Shown: positions 40,994 through 51,984 of the stretch, piece after piece | Position numbering within the stretch: position 1 is the stretch's first letter | Layout of the letters: each line of letters opens with the position of its first letter | Source: Brachypterus glaber | Lineage: Eukaryota > Arthropoda > Insecta > Coleoptera > Kateretidae | DNA length: 64,000 nt | NCBI GenBank assembly: GCA_958510825.1 | Contig: OY294051.1 | Span: forward strand, 4,992,353 to 5,056,352 | Direction of reading: 5' to 3' | The notes under the pieces: model-generated | Databases searched by the model: none | The model's input: the letters and a program-made list of their open reading frames with translations, nothing else | What the model was told of the DNA's origin: nothing | Program-made: the position numbers and the translations under genes

Positions 40994-42329
40994 CACAGTG
41001 GGTTTTTGGAAAGTTTAGGTTTGACAAAAATGACGAAGAAAACCACACTCTGATCGTGATTCATGATTATTTGGACATTACAAAACCACTTTTTTTAAAA
41101 TCGAGTTAGCTCGTTTTTGCACTTTTTTTTCGAAAATCAACATAGCAGGAGTATAAAAAATTGAGTGTTTAAAAATGTTACTTTGTTTCTTATTTTTACA
41201 ATTTTTTTTGATTTAGGACACCACCAAAATCATTCCAATAGTTTTAAAATTTTTCTTTTAAAGTCCTCTTTTGTGCAATAACCGAGCAAATACAAAATTT
41301 TTATAAAGTAATTTTGTGTACCTATGCGTACACGGCTAGGGTTACCAGGTGCTAAATTCGAAATCCCGGTCGTGACCAGTGAAAAATCCAGATATTATAC
41401 GAAAAGCCCGGTTTTGGTGCACAAATTACCGATATTTTTTATTGACCGCTAGCGGTTAAGAGTTCTTATTATTAGAGTTTTTGACAACACATTTATAATT
41501 TTTAAAGTAATTTTTATTATTTTGTACATTTTACTAATATTTATTTTTTTATTACCTATTATAATAATAAATAATGAATAAATTCTAACTGTAAAAAAAA
41601 CATAACTCTAAATAATTAAATTTTAACTTAAAAATAAATACAAGTTAAAGGTGTGTTGAAGAAAAATCCACAACCGCTTTTCTTAAATATTTTTTATAAT
41701 TGGAATTTGAAAGTAAATTAATTTTATATTTCCCCCAATATTTTTTAAATTCCCTATGTAATGTTTCCCCTGCTTGTTCCGACCAAAAACCCAACCCTTC
41801 ATTTTTCAAAAAGCTAAATTGATGCTGTAAATGATGTAAAATATTATGAATTTTAATTGTTTCGGAAACACCTGTCGCATAAAAACATTTTCTTAAGTGG
41901 TTTAAATGTAACTCAAAATTTTGACCAATACTGCCAGAAGAGAAGCAATCTTCTACAACAACGTCCATAAATGTATTTTCTATAGGTATACCTATTTTAT
42001 TAAGTATTTGTGTAAATAAGTTTTTTTTTGTATTTGCTCGATTATTGCATAAAAGACGACATTAAAAAAAGAATTTTAAAACTATTAGAATAATATTGAT
42101 GTTGTCCTAAATAAAAAAAAAATAGTAAAAATAAAAAACAGAGTAACATTTTTAAACGCTCAATTTTTCATATTCCTGCTATGTTCATTTTCGAAAAAAA
42201 GTGCAAAAACGAGCTAACTAGATTTTAAAAAAAGTGGTTTTGTAATGTCCAAACAAGCCTGAATCACGATCACAGTGTGGTTTTCTTTGTCATTTTTGTC
42301 AAACCTAAACTTACCAAAAACCCACTGTG
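40994..42329 (-). mobile_element. 1.34 kb element with ~303 bp inverted-repeat arms
   Basis: The left arm (40994-41296) begins CACAGTGGGTTTTTGGAAAG and contains CATTACAAAACCACTTTTTT and GCACTTTTTTTTCGAAAAT. The right arm (42027-42329) is its inverse and ends CCAAAAACCCACTGTG. Arms have several mismatches. Between them lies a 107-codon TE-like frame on the minus strand. Long arms plus an internal ORF fragment suggest a foldback DNA transposon. Confidence 0.85.
41645..41968 (-). pseudogene. TE-encoded protein fragment ('GFWSEQAGE..H..F' type)
   Basis: The frame from ATG reads NFELHLNHLRKCF, SETIKIHNILHHLQHQFSFL, GLGFWSEQAGETLHREFKKY and YKKYLRKAVVDFSSTHL, then stops. The combination 'K.H....H......GLGFWSEQAGE..H..F...W..YK.......Y...L..AVV.FSS.H' is one I have met in many predicted invertebrate mobile-element proteins. 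I cannot name the superfamily or a verified activity. It is the C-terminal ~100 residues only; nothing readable precedes it within the arms. Confidence 0.55.
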
Positions 42330-42800
42330 TCATAGCAGTTATAAGTATTGGCGCCCCTATAGCTTTTTTGTTTTTCGGGGGATTTTTACTGTTTGCTACG
42401 AAAAATATTTTTCCGGGAATAATTCCGTTGATCTCACTTTTTCTTCTTTTTTTTTTCAATTTTGTTTTAATATTTAATCTTACTTTTTGAATTTTTGGTG
42501 GGATTCTTTTTAATAGATACATAAAAAAAGGATACCTTGATATGTTCAAAGCCATGTTCTCTTTTTTTTAGGCTAGCATTTTTTTAAACCCAAGTAAATG
42601 TCCATGAACAAAGAGCGCGGATCTTTATTCAAAAACCCGTGCTCTTTATTTAGGAACATTGACTTTAGTTTAAAGAAATGCTATCCTTGAAACAAGAGAA
42701 TATGGATTTGAACATATAGAAAGATACTTGTACTTGGTTCAAGAAATCCTTTTTTTTTTCTGTGTATGACGGGCGAATATTTTTGAAAGTTGTTTAGAAT
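42330..42800. other. No gene; short hairpin
   Basis: A frame of 113 codons on the minus strand (42214-42555) lies half inside the inverted arm and is Lys-rich by composition; not called. GTCCATGAACAAAGAGCGCG and CGTGCTCTTTATTTAGGAAC form an imperfect hairpin at 42600-42655. Confidence 0.4.
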
Positions 42801-42806
42801 TTATAC

Positions 42807-42952
42807 AACTAGTAGTTTCGGGTTTTAACCGTGTTGATGGATTATTACAATCCGCCGTTCATCAGTATCCCTGAAGATGTCTCTAGTATTAAGAGACGAA
42901 ACGTCGGATTGTAATAATCCATCAACACGGTTCAAACGCGAAACTACTAGTT
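42807..42952. repeat. Hairpin repeat enclosing a hammerhead candidate
   Basis: AACTAGTAGTTTCGGGTTTT then AACCGTGTTGATGGATTATT is reversed at 42905-42952 (AATAATCCATCAACACGGTT, CGAAACTACTAGTT). The ~47 bp arms flank the hammerhead-like core. The right arm is also present after the core at 16637-16690. Confidence 0.9.
42865..42911 (+). ncRNA. Candidate hammerhead ribozyme, second copy
   Basis: Same module as 16597-16641: CTGAAGA (42871-42877), extra U, GTCTCT/AGAGAC stem with loop AGTATTA, GAAACGTC, and helix I ATCC/GGAT. One loop base and the outer helix I bases differ from the other copy, while every core base is kept. Confidence 0.6.
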
Positions 42953-42959
42953 ATATATT

Positions 42960-43410
42960 CTATAAATATGTTTAACCGTGAAAGCCTTAGATCTAAGTTG
43001 TTTATAATTGTATAACTCAAATTAGTACAAAAAAAAAATATTTGGGACATTTTTAAACGTATAATGCTCCTCTGCCGTCAAACTGCGAGAAGTATAACAA
43101 TGAGAAATAATAAATATACAATTGTGATAATTATTTACATATGACTTGTTTTTTCTACTTTAGTAACAATGAAGACTATTTGGATATGGTAAAATGAACA
43201 GATGTAATCATAAACATGCTAAAGCAGACATAAAAAAATATTTTTTTTTTATAAAAAACTGCAAAAATAACAATTTTAAAATACATAGTTATTTTAAACT
43301 TGTTATTTTTAGAAAATGTTATTACCTATTACATTTTTTTATACAATAAATATGCAAATACCTAAATTCTTACAATCTCACAGAATCCTTGTAAATTAAC
43401 TTTTAAAACT
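42960..43410. other. No gene recognised
   Basis: AT-rich; nothing identified. Confidence 0.4.
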
Positions 43411-43416
43411 GTTTTT

Positions 43417-43685
43417 CTACGACTGCTTTAGAATGTAAGCAAATACACACACTTTTCAAACACAGAATGAATCCATTCTAGCTCTAGATACGGTATGAAT
43501 ATTCCGTATCAAGTGTTAGAATGAGAACATGTAGTGCCATCTCTTGTTTATAAAAGTAAAGAAAACTGTAGCAAAATTAGCAAAAATATATATATATATT
43601 TTAACATGAAATATTGAATAATTTAATGCAATTTAAAGTTTTGCATTAAAATTACATAAAGTTTATTAGTTTTTCTTAATATTTG
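43417..43685. repeat. ~268 bp direct repeat, left copy
   Basis: Begins CTACGACTGCTTTAGAATGT and contains an ATACGGTATGAATATTCCGTAT palindrome. About 95% like 44130-44394, with a longer (TA)n run here. Confidence 0.9.
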
Positions 43686-44129
43686 ACCAGTTTTTTATCA
43701 ATTTAGTTCAAAAAGTTAAAACTGCTCCATCTATTGTTAAGAATTTAAACCTAATATCTGTCACAACAATCTGACATTACCTTCAATTTTTGCATTATAA
43801 TTTGTAAATATGTGCTAAAATTAAATAAAAATCTTTTTTAAGTACTGATTTAATAAAATTATTAAATATCCTTAATTGCTTTATTTAAAAATGTGTGTTT
43901 TGTTGCATTTATGTCAAGCCACAAAAAAACATGGTTTTTAACCTTGTCTGCAGTTTAAAGCCATACAGTGTTTCATATTTGCAGTCGAAGAAAAAATATA
44001 GTCTATAACACGTATGGAATAGTCATTCCGCGCTCGCGGGACCGTCATACTCGCCTGCCGGCTCGTATGACAAACTTTCCGCTCGCGTGGAATATTGTCT
44101 ATTCCATACTAGTAATAGAATATACTATT
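43686..44129. repeat. Spacer between the direct repeats, with CpG hairpin (family B)
   Basis: 43999-44122 is a hairpin: TATGGAATAGTCATTCCGCG ... GGAATATTGTCTATTCCATA around a CpG-rich middle (CTCGCGGGACCGTCATACTC, CTGCCGGCTCG), followed by CTAGTAATAGAATATACTAT. Same arrangement as families A/E, C and D. Confidence 0.8.
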
Positions 44130-44394
44130 CTACGACTGCTTTAGAATGTAAGCAAATACGCACATTTTTCAAACACAGAATGAATCCATTCTAGCTCTAG
44201 ATACGGTATAAATATTCCGTATCAAGTGTTAGAATGAGCACATGTAGTACCATCTCTTGTTTATAAAAGTAAAGAAAACTGTAGCAAAATTAGCAAAAAT
44301 ATATATGGTAAAATCATGAATATTGAATAATTTAATGCAATTTAAAGTTTTTAGTTAAAATTACATAAAGTTTATTAGTTTTTCTTAATATTTG
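44130..44394. repeat. ~265 bp direct repeat, right copy
   Basis: Copy of 43417-43685. The whole 43417-44394 unit resembles either a tandem duplication of one element or a miniature element with direct terminal repeats; no ORF in between. Confidence 0.9.
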
Positions 44395-44526
44395 TACATG
44401 TATGTATGTACAGTTAAAATTTTATCTTAGTCTCAGTTAAGAGCAAGTTCTGGATTTTGGTTGGAGTTGCTATGGTTATTATGTGTCAGCTAAATTTAGC
44501 TGTAACTTGATAAACCCAGCTTTAGG

Positions 44527-45441
44527 CAGAGGCGGATCTAGATTAGAGGGTGCATTCACCAAAAATTAAAAAAAATCAATTATTTCCAAACATCTTTGAC
44601 CCGACGCCATTAACCAAGAAAAGTGCCGCAATATAGTTTTTTTTTAATCATACACACGGAAAAAAAATTATAGCTAGGAGCGCTATAACACACATACCAA
44701 GCAAATTATAATCGCTTATTATATAAATACAAGGCTTTCTCTTACAATTATGGCAGTCAGTGTAAAAATGTATATGAAATACTTTAATTGTTTAGTGAAT
44801 AATAAAATATAACAAATAGTATGGCATTTATAGCTTAAATAGATTTCATTATTGTCCTTGCTAATAATTTTTATAATATAATAAAATTTCTGTAAATTTA
44901 TAATAGTGCCTGTAATAAATATAATCGTGTCTGTAATATATATAATCGTTTCCAATTTATTTTTAACATTATTAGTTATTGTGTCCCTTATAATCTATAG
45001 CTTAAATCACTATAATTTGCCAATGTTACCAAATATCTTATAATGTATAGCGCAGAGCCCACTAATTTCTTTCCGTGCAGAATAATGAATAAGTGTTTTA
45101 ATGGGAGATTTAGCTCAGCGGTCAATGCCATCGATATAGCCTGACACTGATCTAATGATCGTGAGTTCAAACCTCACTGGCGCCGATTGCCTTTTTCAGT
45201 TAATTAATAATTGAAATTTGGCGAAGGCGTACTCCCTAGATATATTGGTTCGAAAGTCAATTAAAGCCGGTGGTTCCCTCTACTATTAGCCCACACAAGT
45301 CCTGGACTTAGGGGATGCTTAATTAAGTAGAATAGTACGAGGTTAAAAACAAACAAACAAACAAACATAAATTCTTGCGTGTCATACTACTTTTTCTCTT
45401 AAAATTATAGTCATAAACTCTCTCCCCTAAATCCGCCACTG
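44527..45441. mobile_element. hAT-type non-autonomous element
   Basis: Ends CAGAGGCGGATCTAG and its inverse CTAAATCCGCCACTG match the CAGNGGCGGAT(C/T)(T/C)AG termini common in hAT transposons. GCTTTAGG (44519-44526) and CTTTTAGG (45442-45449) are a plausible, slightly decayed 8 bp target duplication, the hAT length. No transposase inside; a SINE occupies 45103-45366. Confidence 0.75.
45103..45366 (+). repeat. tRNA-derived SINE
   Basis: The head GGGAGATTTAGCTCAGCGGT contains a Pol III A box (TTTAGCTCAGCGGT) and GTGAGTTCAAACCTCAC contains a B box (GAGTTCAAACC), 50 bp apart, as in a tRNA gene. The rest is an unrelated ~160 bp body ending in (AAAC)n. The tRNA fold is degenerate (mismatched anticodon arm), so it is a SINE and not a functional tRNA. 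Inserted within the hAT-type element. Confidence 0.85.
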
Positions 45442-45459
45442 CTTTTAGGCACCATAAAA

Positions 45460-46170
45460 ACAACATCCATGGAGACCTAAACACTAGCACAGAAGCGAAA
45501 CTTTTTATACTGGACAATAAATTCGAAAACGATCTTTTTTTTTAATACATTGTTTTCGTTATAGTTCTAATAATTTTAAGTCCAAAAGTTTATATTTTAT
45601 TACATACGTAAATGTTTAACATTTTGGACAATTTAACGATTTTTTATAATTTAAAATTAATTTTGGAAAATGTTTCAACGTGACCTTGAATTTAAACTGT
45701 GCAAAATGCAGTGTAGTAAAAAAGATTACTGTAAATAACCAAGCTATTGACAGGTCAAGATGTTAATGTTTGCCCGTAAAAACACTTGTTCTTTGCTTGT
45801 TTTACAACTCTATAACATTCTTGCCAATCTATGTCTCGATTTATATTATACGCAGTCATAAAGCGCCAAAAATAACACACTGATAGAACACTATCGTAAC
45901 TAATAGCGTAATTAGGTTATAAAATATAACAATAAATAGTTGTATATGCGCCAACCACTTTATATTGCATAGAATACAAGAACAAAAAAGTAAACGCGTT
46001 CGGTATTTACAAGCTAGTGCAGTTGTTCGATTTACAAGAACAAATTGTACGCATTTTATTTTATATTTACATATTACATGTATGTGCACATAAAAACTAC
46101 ATATCACATGTAATTACATGTACATGTATATGCTTATCGTTAGGTATGCACATGAAAATTTCAGCCCAAA
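45460..46170. other. No gene recognised
   Basis: AT-rich; a short frame on the minus strand at 45856-46107 is Cys/Ile-rich without family. Confidence 0.4.
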
Positions 46171-46174
46171 ATCC

Positions 46175-46222
46175 CTTTTAAAATTTTAGTAAAACATAAT
46201 ATGTTTTACTAAAATTTTAAAA
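46175..46222. repeat. 48 bp perfect palindrome
   Basis: CTTTTAAAATTTTAGTAAAAC and its inverse meet around ATAATAT. A short snap-back. Confidence 0.85.
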
Positions 46223-46264
46223 GTAGGGACATTATATTATAATATCTCATGAGGGATCAGTCTT

Positions 46265-46409
46265 GAGAGCGCATTAACATAACTCCACCCTACCCCATCG
46301 TAGGAACAATTTCTTAATTAATATGGAAATATAGTAACTTCGACGTTAAATTTTGATAAATAGAATATTTTTAAGATAGGGCAGGGTGGAGTTATGTTAA
46401 TGCGCACTC
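46265..46409. mobile_element. Small MITE (~145 bp)
   Basis: GCGCATTAACATAACTCCAC then CCTACCCC is reversed at 46374-46409 (GGGCAGGGTGG ... GTTAATGCGC). No ORF. Confidence 0.88.
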
Positions 46410-46419
46410 AGAGCTGAAG

Positions 46420-47395
46420 GTTTATTAGATATTGAAGCAGTTTACTTCCATTTTTCAATATTAAAACATGAAAAGACCTTCTAACCTACACTGAAAAAAA
46501 GAATTTGATTAATTTTGAACCAATGATCGCTTTTATCGTATTGGTGCTTAAAACTCGTTGCTGTTACGAATAACTTCAAAACGTTGAGAAACGTAACAGA
46601 AAGCAATAAAAAAAATTCGATTTTTTTTTAATAAAGCAAGATTTTTCTCGGGGAAAGTAAAATAAAAAGTCCAAACTAAAAGAACTCTTGTTTGTTCAAA
46701 TCACTTTTTCATATTAATGTACCTATAATTGCAGAAATCATACAATTGGGTCAGAAATATTACCTTTCTTAATATTTTTAACCACAAGATATTACATTTC
46801 TCATGTTTTTTTACTTTTATAAACCATTATAACAAGATTATAGGTTAAGTGATATGTCGAAATGAATGCAAATGCTTAATCAAAATCAAACAAGCTAAAA
46901 TATACCAACTTGACTTATTATAACTACACTGAGAATTCTTCACTTTTTGAACCTCGTATCTGTAAACAATTAATTTTTGTTGCCTTGAACTAATTACCCC
47001 TGTACACTCATAAGTTTTTAGTGTTATCAGTGATAACACAGCTCTACAAATTAAAAGATGTTCTATGAACGTATTCTGACTTTTTACCTAATGGCTAGTT
47101 ACAAGTCTTATAAGTGAAAGTTTTCTACTACACACAAATTTTTTAAAAGCGACAAATTAATTAAAATTTTGACAGGTAACACAATATATTTAAAAATAGG
47201 TATGCCAGGGATTTTGAGGTTGCTGAAATCTACTTCGATGTTAAAAATTAAAAAAATCAAATTGACTGATCCAATATGGTTTCAGCGACCTCAAAAATAC
47301 TTAATCACTAGTTTGTATGTTATCAATTATCATGTACAAAGTTGATTAGTAGAAGGAATCGAATATCGATACTTTTGAGAGGCTAGGTTAAGAAA
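46420..47395. other. No gene; small shared motif
   Basis: 46488-46545 (ACACTGAAAAAAAGAATTTG ... GATCGCTTTTAT) resembles 58595-58650. 47190-47300 contains pieces of the 9100-9620 minisatellite unit (GATTTTGAGGTTGCTGAAAT) in both orientations. No coding. Confidence 0.45.
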
Positions 47396-47401
47396 GTACA
47401 G

Positions 47402-47630
47402 TCAACTGGGGTGACTTCGGACGGTGTGGGTGACTTCGGATACTTTTTCACAAAAACCTCTGAACAAAAGCACGTGTGCACAAATTGTGGGGTTAAATGC
47501 ACAAGTTGTGGAATTTAACCCCACAAATTGGGCACATAACCCCACTACGTGTGCACACGTGCTTTGTTTCAGAAGGTTTTGAGGAAAAGTGTCCGAAGTC
47601 ACCCACACCGTCCGAAGTCACCCCAGTTGA
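47402..47630. mobile_element. Palindromic MITE (~229 bp)
   Basis: TCAACTGGGGTGACTTCGGA ... and its inverse CCGAAGTCACCCCAGTTGA bracket a second inverted pair (AAGCACGTGTGCACA / TGTGCACACGTGCTT). Arms exceed 100 bp with few mismatches. Overlapping short frames here are by-products of the palindrome. Confidence 0.92.
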
Positions 47631-47639
47631 TGTCAATGT

Positions 47640-48460
47640 CAAAATTAAACACAGGTAATTCTTTAAAATATACATTTTTAAAGAGTCTAGACTGTAGATC
47701 GAACGAAAAATGTTGTTCGCAACTCGTTTTCGACAAGTCCTTAGTTCACTCGAATGATTTTCGCTTCGCGTCGTCAAAAAAACTTCATTCTCGTGAACTA
47801 AGCACTAAAGTTGCTTACTGGTTACGAAAACTACTATTAATATTTACTACGATAACAAATTATGACTATTATTTTAATAAACTACCAATATTTGTTGGCA
47901 CCTGTGTTTTATAGTTATTTTTTTGTTTTTCAAAGCAAAGAGAAAAAAAGCCTAAATAGACCTCCTTACCAACTGGACTCTATATTTCTAAAAGCATATA
48001 TGCAGATCCACTTAGCTTAGATCTTTTGTCACCAAAACTTTCTCCAAAGTGCAGTTAGAACGTTAGTACTACTAACTTAGTAGTGACTAATTACTGGGTA
48101 CCATGTCAAAAAGATAAAACTAATTAAAGCCCATTTACCCATTTGCAATGGACACTTTTAATTGCATGGTTTCTAGGTCAAGACTCTGTGTCATTTACTA
48201 TAATAAGTCATGGAATAGTGTCGTTGCTTTAAGTTTTATAATATGCTCTTCATTTGAAAAAGAATTTAAATTATATAAAAATACCTCTTAAAATATTTAA
48301 GGTGGTTTTTTTAAATCACAGTTAACATATCAATTGCAATCAATAATTATACATATTGACTAATGCAAAAAAAAAGTTCGATGTAAATTATTTATAACAA
48401 GAAACAGTGTAGCTAGTTTTATTTTCAAAAATTCCTTAAAAAGTGGATCCTAAAGGTCAT
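47640..48460. other. No gene recognised
   Basis: A 121-codon frame overlapping the palindrome end has no family resemblance; the remainder is AT-rich. Confidence 0.4.
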
Positions 48461-48465
48461 GGCAA

Positions 48466-48878
48466 TGGCGATTTCTCCCGTTAGATTAGACAAGGAAAAA
48501 AGTTCTACCCAAAAAGGATAGAAGACATACATACACTCCCACTTCCACCCAACCAAACAAATTCTCTATTTGTTCTTTGTTGAACAAATACAATATTTAC
48601 TTGGCCGGGCGAAAACTGTAACTATAGTATTTTTATTAAAGAAATTACTGGCGCCATTTAAATTTTAGTAGAATTATCTTATTCTACAGATTCACATTAG
48701 CTATGTTCGTTCGTGCCCCTCAGTGATACACTTTCCGGCCAACCAAATAAATACTGTATTTGTTGTATGAAAAACAAATACAGTATTTATTTGGTTGGCT
48801 GGAAAGTGTAGCACAAATGAGATAGAGATAGGGTAGACGTCTTTTGTTTCATAATTCTAGTTGTAGAGAGCTCCATTG
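48466..48878 (-). mobile_element. Double-hairpin MITE (family H), copy 2 (inverted)
   Basis: Reverse-orientation copy of 26111-26524 with the same two hairpins (CAAATACAATATTTACTTGG; ACACTTTCCGGCCAACCAAA). Divergence is a few percent. The pair forms a 22 kb-separated inverted repeat within the intron. Confidence 0.9.
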
Positions 48879-48879
48879 G

Positions 48880-49730
48880 TGTTATAATACTGGGGGTGGT
48901 TTCCCCTATAATATTATAAACCTTTTTATTAATGTATTCTCCTGTAAGGTTGGTAATAGTAAAATAACCATAGGAATTGCATTTAATTACTGTTTACACT
49001 GTCGTGAAACGTTTAGCGTACTTAAACTTTAACCTGACACAATAACCAACAAAATAAAATTACAGTTGTTTCATAGACCATGGTCGACCATGGTCTTCAG
49101 ACAACTACACGAATCGACAAAAAGTGTTTTGACTACTGAAACCTAAAACGAGTTATTTTACTTTCCACGTTTTAACAAAGGACTATTTATTACCACCCAA
49201 CGCTAAATTTTACATGTAAAAAGCAAAAGTAAAATTTTAAACGCATTTTTTGAGAAAAGTCTAAGGTTAATATGAATTCAATATTTTCGTCTCTAAATCC
49301 AACTCAGCGAGTTGCAACGGTTTGTACTTTGTTGTATAACTAATGTACTTTCTACGAAAGTATTATGAAAAATTTTACAAGAAATAACCGTTTTGAATCT
49401 AGAGTTTATTACATTTATGTTATAAAACAAGTGCATATAATTGTATATGGAATTGCTTTTATTTTGTCTGTGGTAATACATATTAAAATTACTGTAATTT
49501 GAATTCTTGCGATTTTTTAACCTTAAAACATAATTTTAGATATAGTTCTTGTCTAAACTTAATAAAACTCTATTATTAATATCAGAGAATTATTATTTCA
49601 ATATAATTTTTGTACTAAATCCAGAATGAGCCTTGATTGTCAAGATAGAAGCGATTTTAATATTTTCGAATTTTGCCCTGAGGATGAACTCACAATAAAA
49701 AATCTTATCTTTAGGTTATTTCTTCACGTT
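48880..49730. other. No gene recognised
   Basis: AT-rich; CCATGGTCGACCATGG-type palindrome (GACCATGGTCGACCATGGTC, 49076-49095) is the only notable motif. Confidence 0.45.
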
Positions 49731-49734
49731 AACC

Positions 49735-50000
49735 GTAATTGTGGCTTGGTTACTTGCAGTGAAAAAGAGAAGACATGACTATAAATTATATCAAAATATC
49801 ATTTGTTCTTAGAATTTTAAACATGGCGAAAACAAAAATCCCTAAATCAATCATCAATTATAGTGGGAGTTTTTTTAAATTTTAGAGCAAAATAGAAAAA
49901 ACTGTAGAAATCACTCGTTTCATAACACGTTTTTAGCGCACAAGTACGCGTTTATAAAACGACCCACTTGCGGCAACTTTAATATACTAATTACGGCTTG
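49735..50000 (+). repeat. Repeat family E, partial copy
   Basis: GTGGCTTGGTTACTTGCAGT, AAATATCATTTGTTCTTAGA and CGTTTCATAACACGTTTTTA in the same order as 51117-51640, but the hairpin is cut after ACGACCCACTTGCGGC. Confidence 0.8.
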
Positions 50001-50004
50001 TTTT

Positions 50005-50500
50005 CAAACTACACCAAAGACCTGTGCTGGCGTCAGTATAGATTTCAGTACAATCTGTTTTCATTAAACTCAATATTATGTGTTTTATTTACATTCTCAC
50101 GTTCTTGCACTAGTTTTCAGGAATTTTATATAAGGATTTCAGTTATTTTCTTATCCCACAACAGAGTAGCGGTGATTTTAATTTGTTAGTTATTTGTGAA
50201 ATTTATAAACCAATAATTTTTTTCCCTATTGACATAGGTTTATTAAAATTAAAAATAAAAAAAAAAATAAATTAAAAAAATTAAAAAAAAATATATTTTT
50301 TTTTAAATTGAACATTTTTTCAAAAAAAATTCTGTTATTGTAAACAAAAGATATTTTTTTTTCTGGTTTGATTTACAGTGATATTAGTATTAATACACCA
50401 AAAATAACTCCATAATCTTACTGAAACTTAAGAAACTAGACAGATTTTTGTTCAAAAATTAAATTAAATATTATCTATGTGTCTCTAGGCACTTCTTTTT
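50005..50500. other. Low-complexity A/T tracts
   Basis: A- and T-homopolymer-rich DNA (50225-50370). No gene. Confidence 0.6.
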
Positions 50501-50505
50501 TAATA

Positions 50506-50840
50506 AATAGTTATTTATGGTACTAGTGGGTAAAGTAAGATATTGCCCATGAGAAAATTAACCTGCGAGGCGTCAGCCAAGCAGGTTAATTTTCGAGAGG
50601 GCAATATCGGTTTACCCATGAGTGCCATACAAGGTTTTATCCAATAAAGCTTAGGAATTCATAGTTTTATTAAAAATTTTAATGACATTTACAAGAAAAT
50701 AATTTGACAAGTGACAATTGAGTGGGTAAAATAAATAATTATCCACTCAATAAAGTAAAAGCCACACGGGGGCCATTATTCAGTTTATCTATTTAAAATA
50801 AAGCTGGTAATTGTCTTATTATCTGTATGTATTGGATAAA
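50506..50840 (+). repeat. Repeat family F, copy 2 (full hairpin)
   Basis: Matches 39135-39431. Here the hairpin loop is intact: GAAAATTAACCTGC ... GCAGGTTAATTTTC around GAGGCGTCAGCCAA, inside the ACTAGTGGGTAAAGTAAGAT / GGTTTACCC outer stem. Confidence 0.9.
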
Positions 50841-50963
50841 ATATATTATACCTTCCAACTTACTTATTTAAAGTATTTATTTTCTCTAATTTTATTTATT
50901 GACCAAAAGTCCAAAAAATATTTATTTTAAATAAATTATTAATAAAGTAAAATATACCCCTTT

Positions 50964-51066
50964 AATAGGGCTTAACAGGCTTTTTAATAGGGCTTAACAG
51001 GCTTTTTAATAGGGCTTAACAGGCTTTTTAATAGGGCTTAACAGGCTTTTTAATAGGGCTTAACAG
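50964..51066. repeat. 22 bp tandem repeat, 4.7 copies
   Basis: AATAGGGCTTAACAGGCTTT(TT) repeated head to tail with no visible variation, indicating recent expansion. Confidence 0.97.
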
Positions 51067-51116
51067 TAAAGATCCACCAATGATTTTTTTATATTTAACA
51101 AATAAACATTAAATGC

Positions 51117-51640
51117 TTTTTTCTATTTTGCGACTCTTATAAGCTCATAATCACACGCATTTTGCGTCTTCTTATAGGTCCATAAGAGGTCTCTACTTTT
51201 TTTTCTGTTGGGTTGGCAACATACAAAAGCCTATCTCTTGACGTTTTGCGTGCAAATGTCAATGTCGATTTATAGTTTAATTTTTTACAAAATTTTGTGT
51301 TTGGGTTATTTTTTACCGTGTTAAAATTATGGACTGGTTAATTGCAGTGAAAAAAGAAGAGGTGACTGTAAAATATATCAAAATATCATTTGTTCTTAGA
51401 ATTTTAAACATTGTGTAAACTGTAATGCCAACCCAAAACAAAAATCCCTAAATCAGTCATCAATTTAAATGTAAGTTTTTTAAATTTTAAAGCAAAATAG
51501 AAAAAATTGTATAAAGCACTCGTTTCATAACACGATTTTAGAGCACTAAGACTTTAGAAAACTCGCCGCAAGCGGCTCGTTATCTTAACTTGTACTCGTG
51601 CTCTAAAGACGTATGTTATGAAACTAGTACTTTAATTTAC
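51117..51640 (+). repeat. Repeat family E, complete copy
   Basis: Near-identical to 4959-5477, including GTTGGGTTGGCAACATACAA, AGCAAAATAGAAAAAATTGT and the terminal hairpin with CTCGCCGCAAGCGGCTCG, then ACTAGTACTTTAAT. Confidence 0.92.
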
Positions 51641-51649
51641 TATTAAAAA

Positions 51650-51980
51650 AGTCCTACATTTTACTCGTTAGCTGTTTATATTTTAAAAACATTATTTTTA
51701 ATACTCTGTTAACAAAATAACCTATTCTTGCGTGCAATAATGATAAATTCTGCATTAACCTACATATATAGGTTAATACACAGTGTATTCTGCCCTGCTA
51801 AGACAGGAAGTCGTATCTGGAAAAACAAGGTTTCGAGATATTAAGCAATTTGTAAATTATGATATGCCATCTCCGTTTTTTGGTAATAGTTTCCATGTTT
51901 AGTCTTAAAGGGTGGAATTAACTTTAATAAACCAACACAAGAAATTTTAAATAATGTATGTAGCAGAATTTGCAAAAAAA
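51650..51980. other. No gene recognised
   Basis: AT-rich; nothing identified. Confidence 0.4.
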
Positions 51981-51984
51981 AAAG

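Noticed and set aside
42214..42555. 113-codon Lys-rich minus-strand ORF
   Set aside because: Half of it is one arm of an inverted repeat whose other arm has stops in the matching frame; no family resemblance.
45103..45187. Functional tRNA gene
   Set aside because: A and B boxes are present, but the anticodon arm does not fold cleanly and a SINE body with an (AAAC)n tail follows.
47493..47914. Short frames of 94-121 codons on both strands around 47.5-47.9 kb
   Set aside because: They straddle the palindromic MITE 47402-47630; no protein family is recognisable in either.
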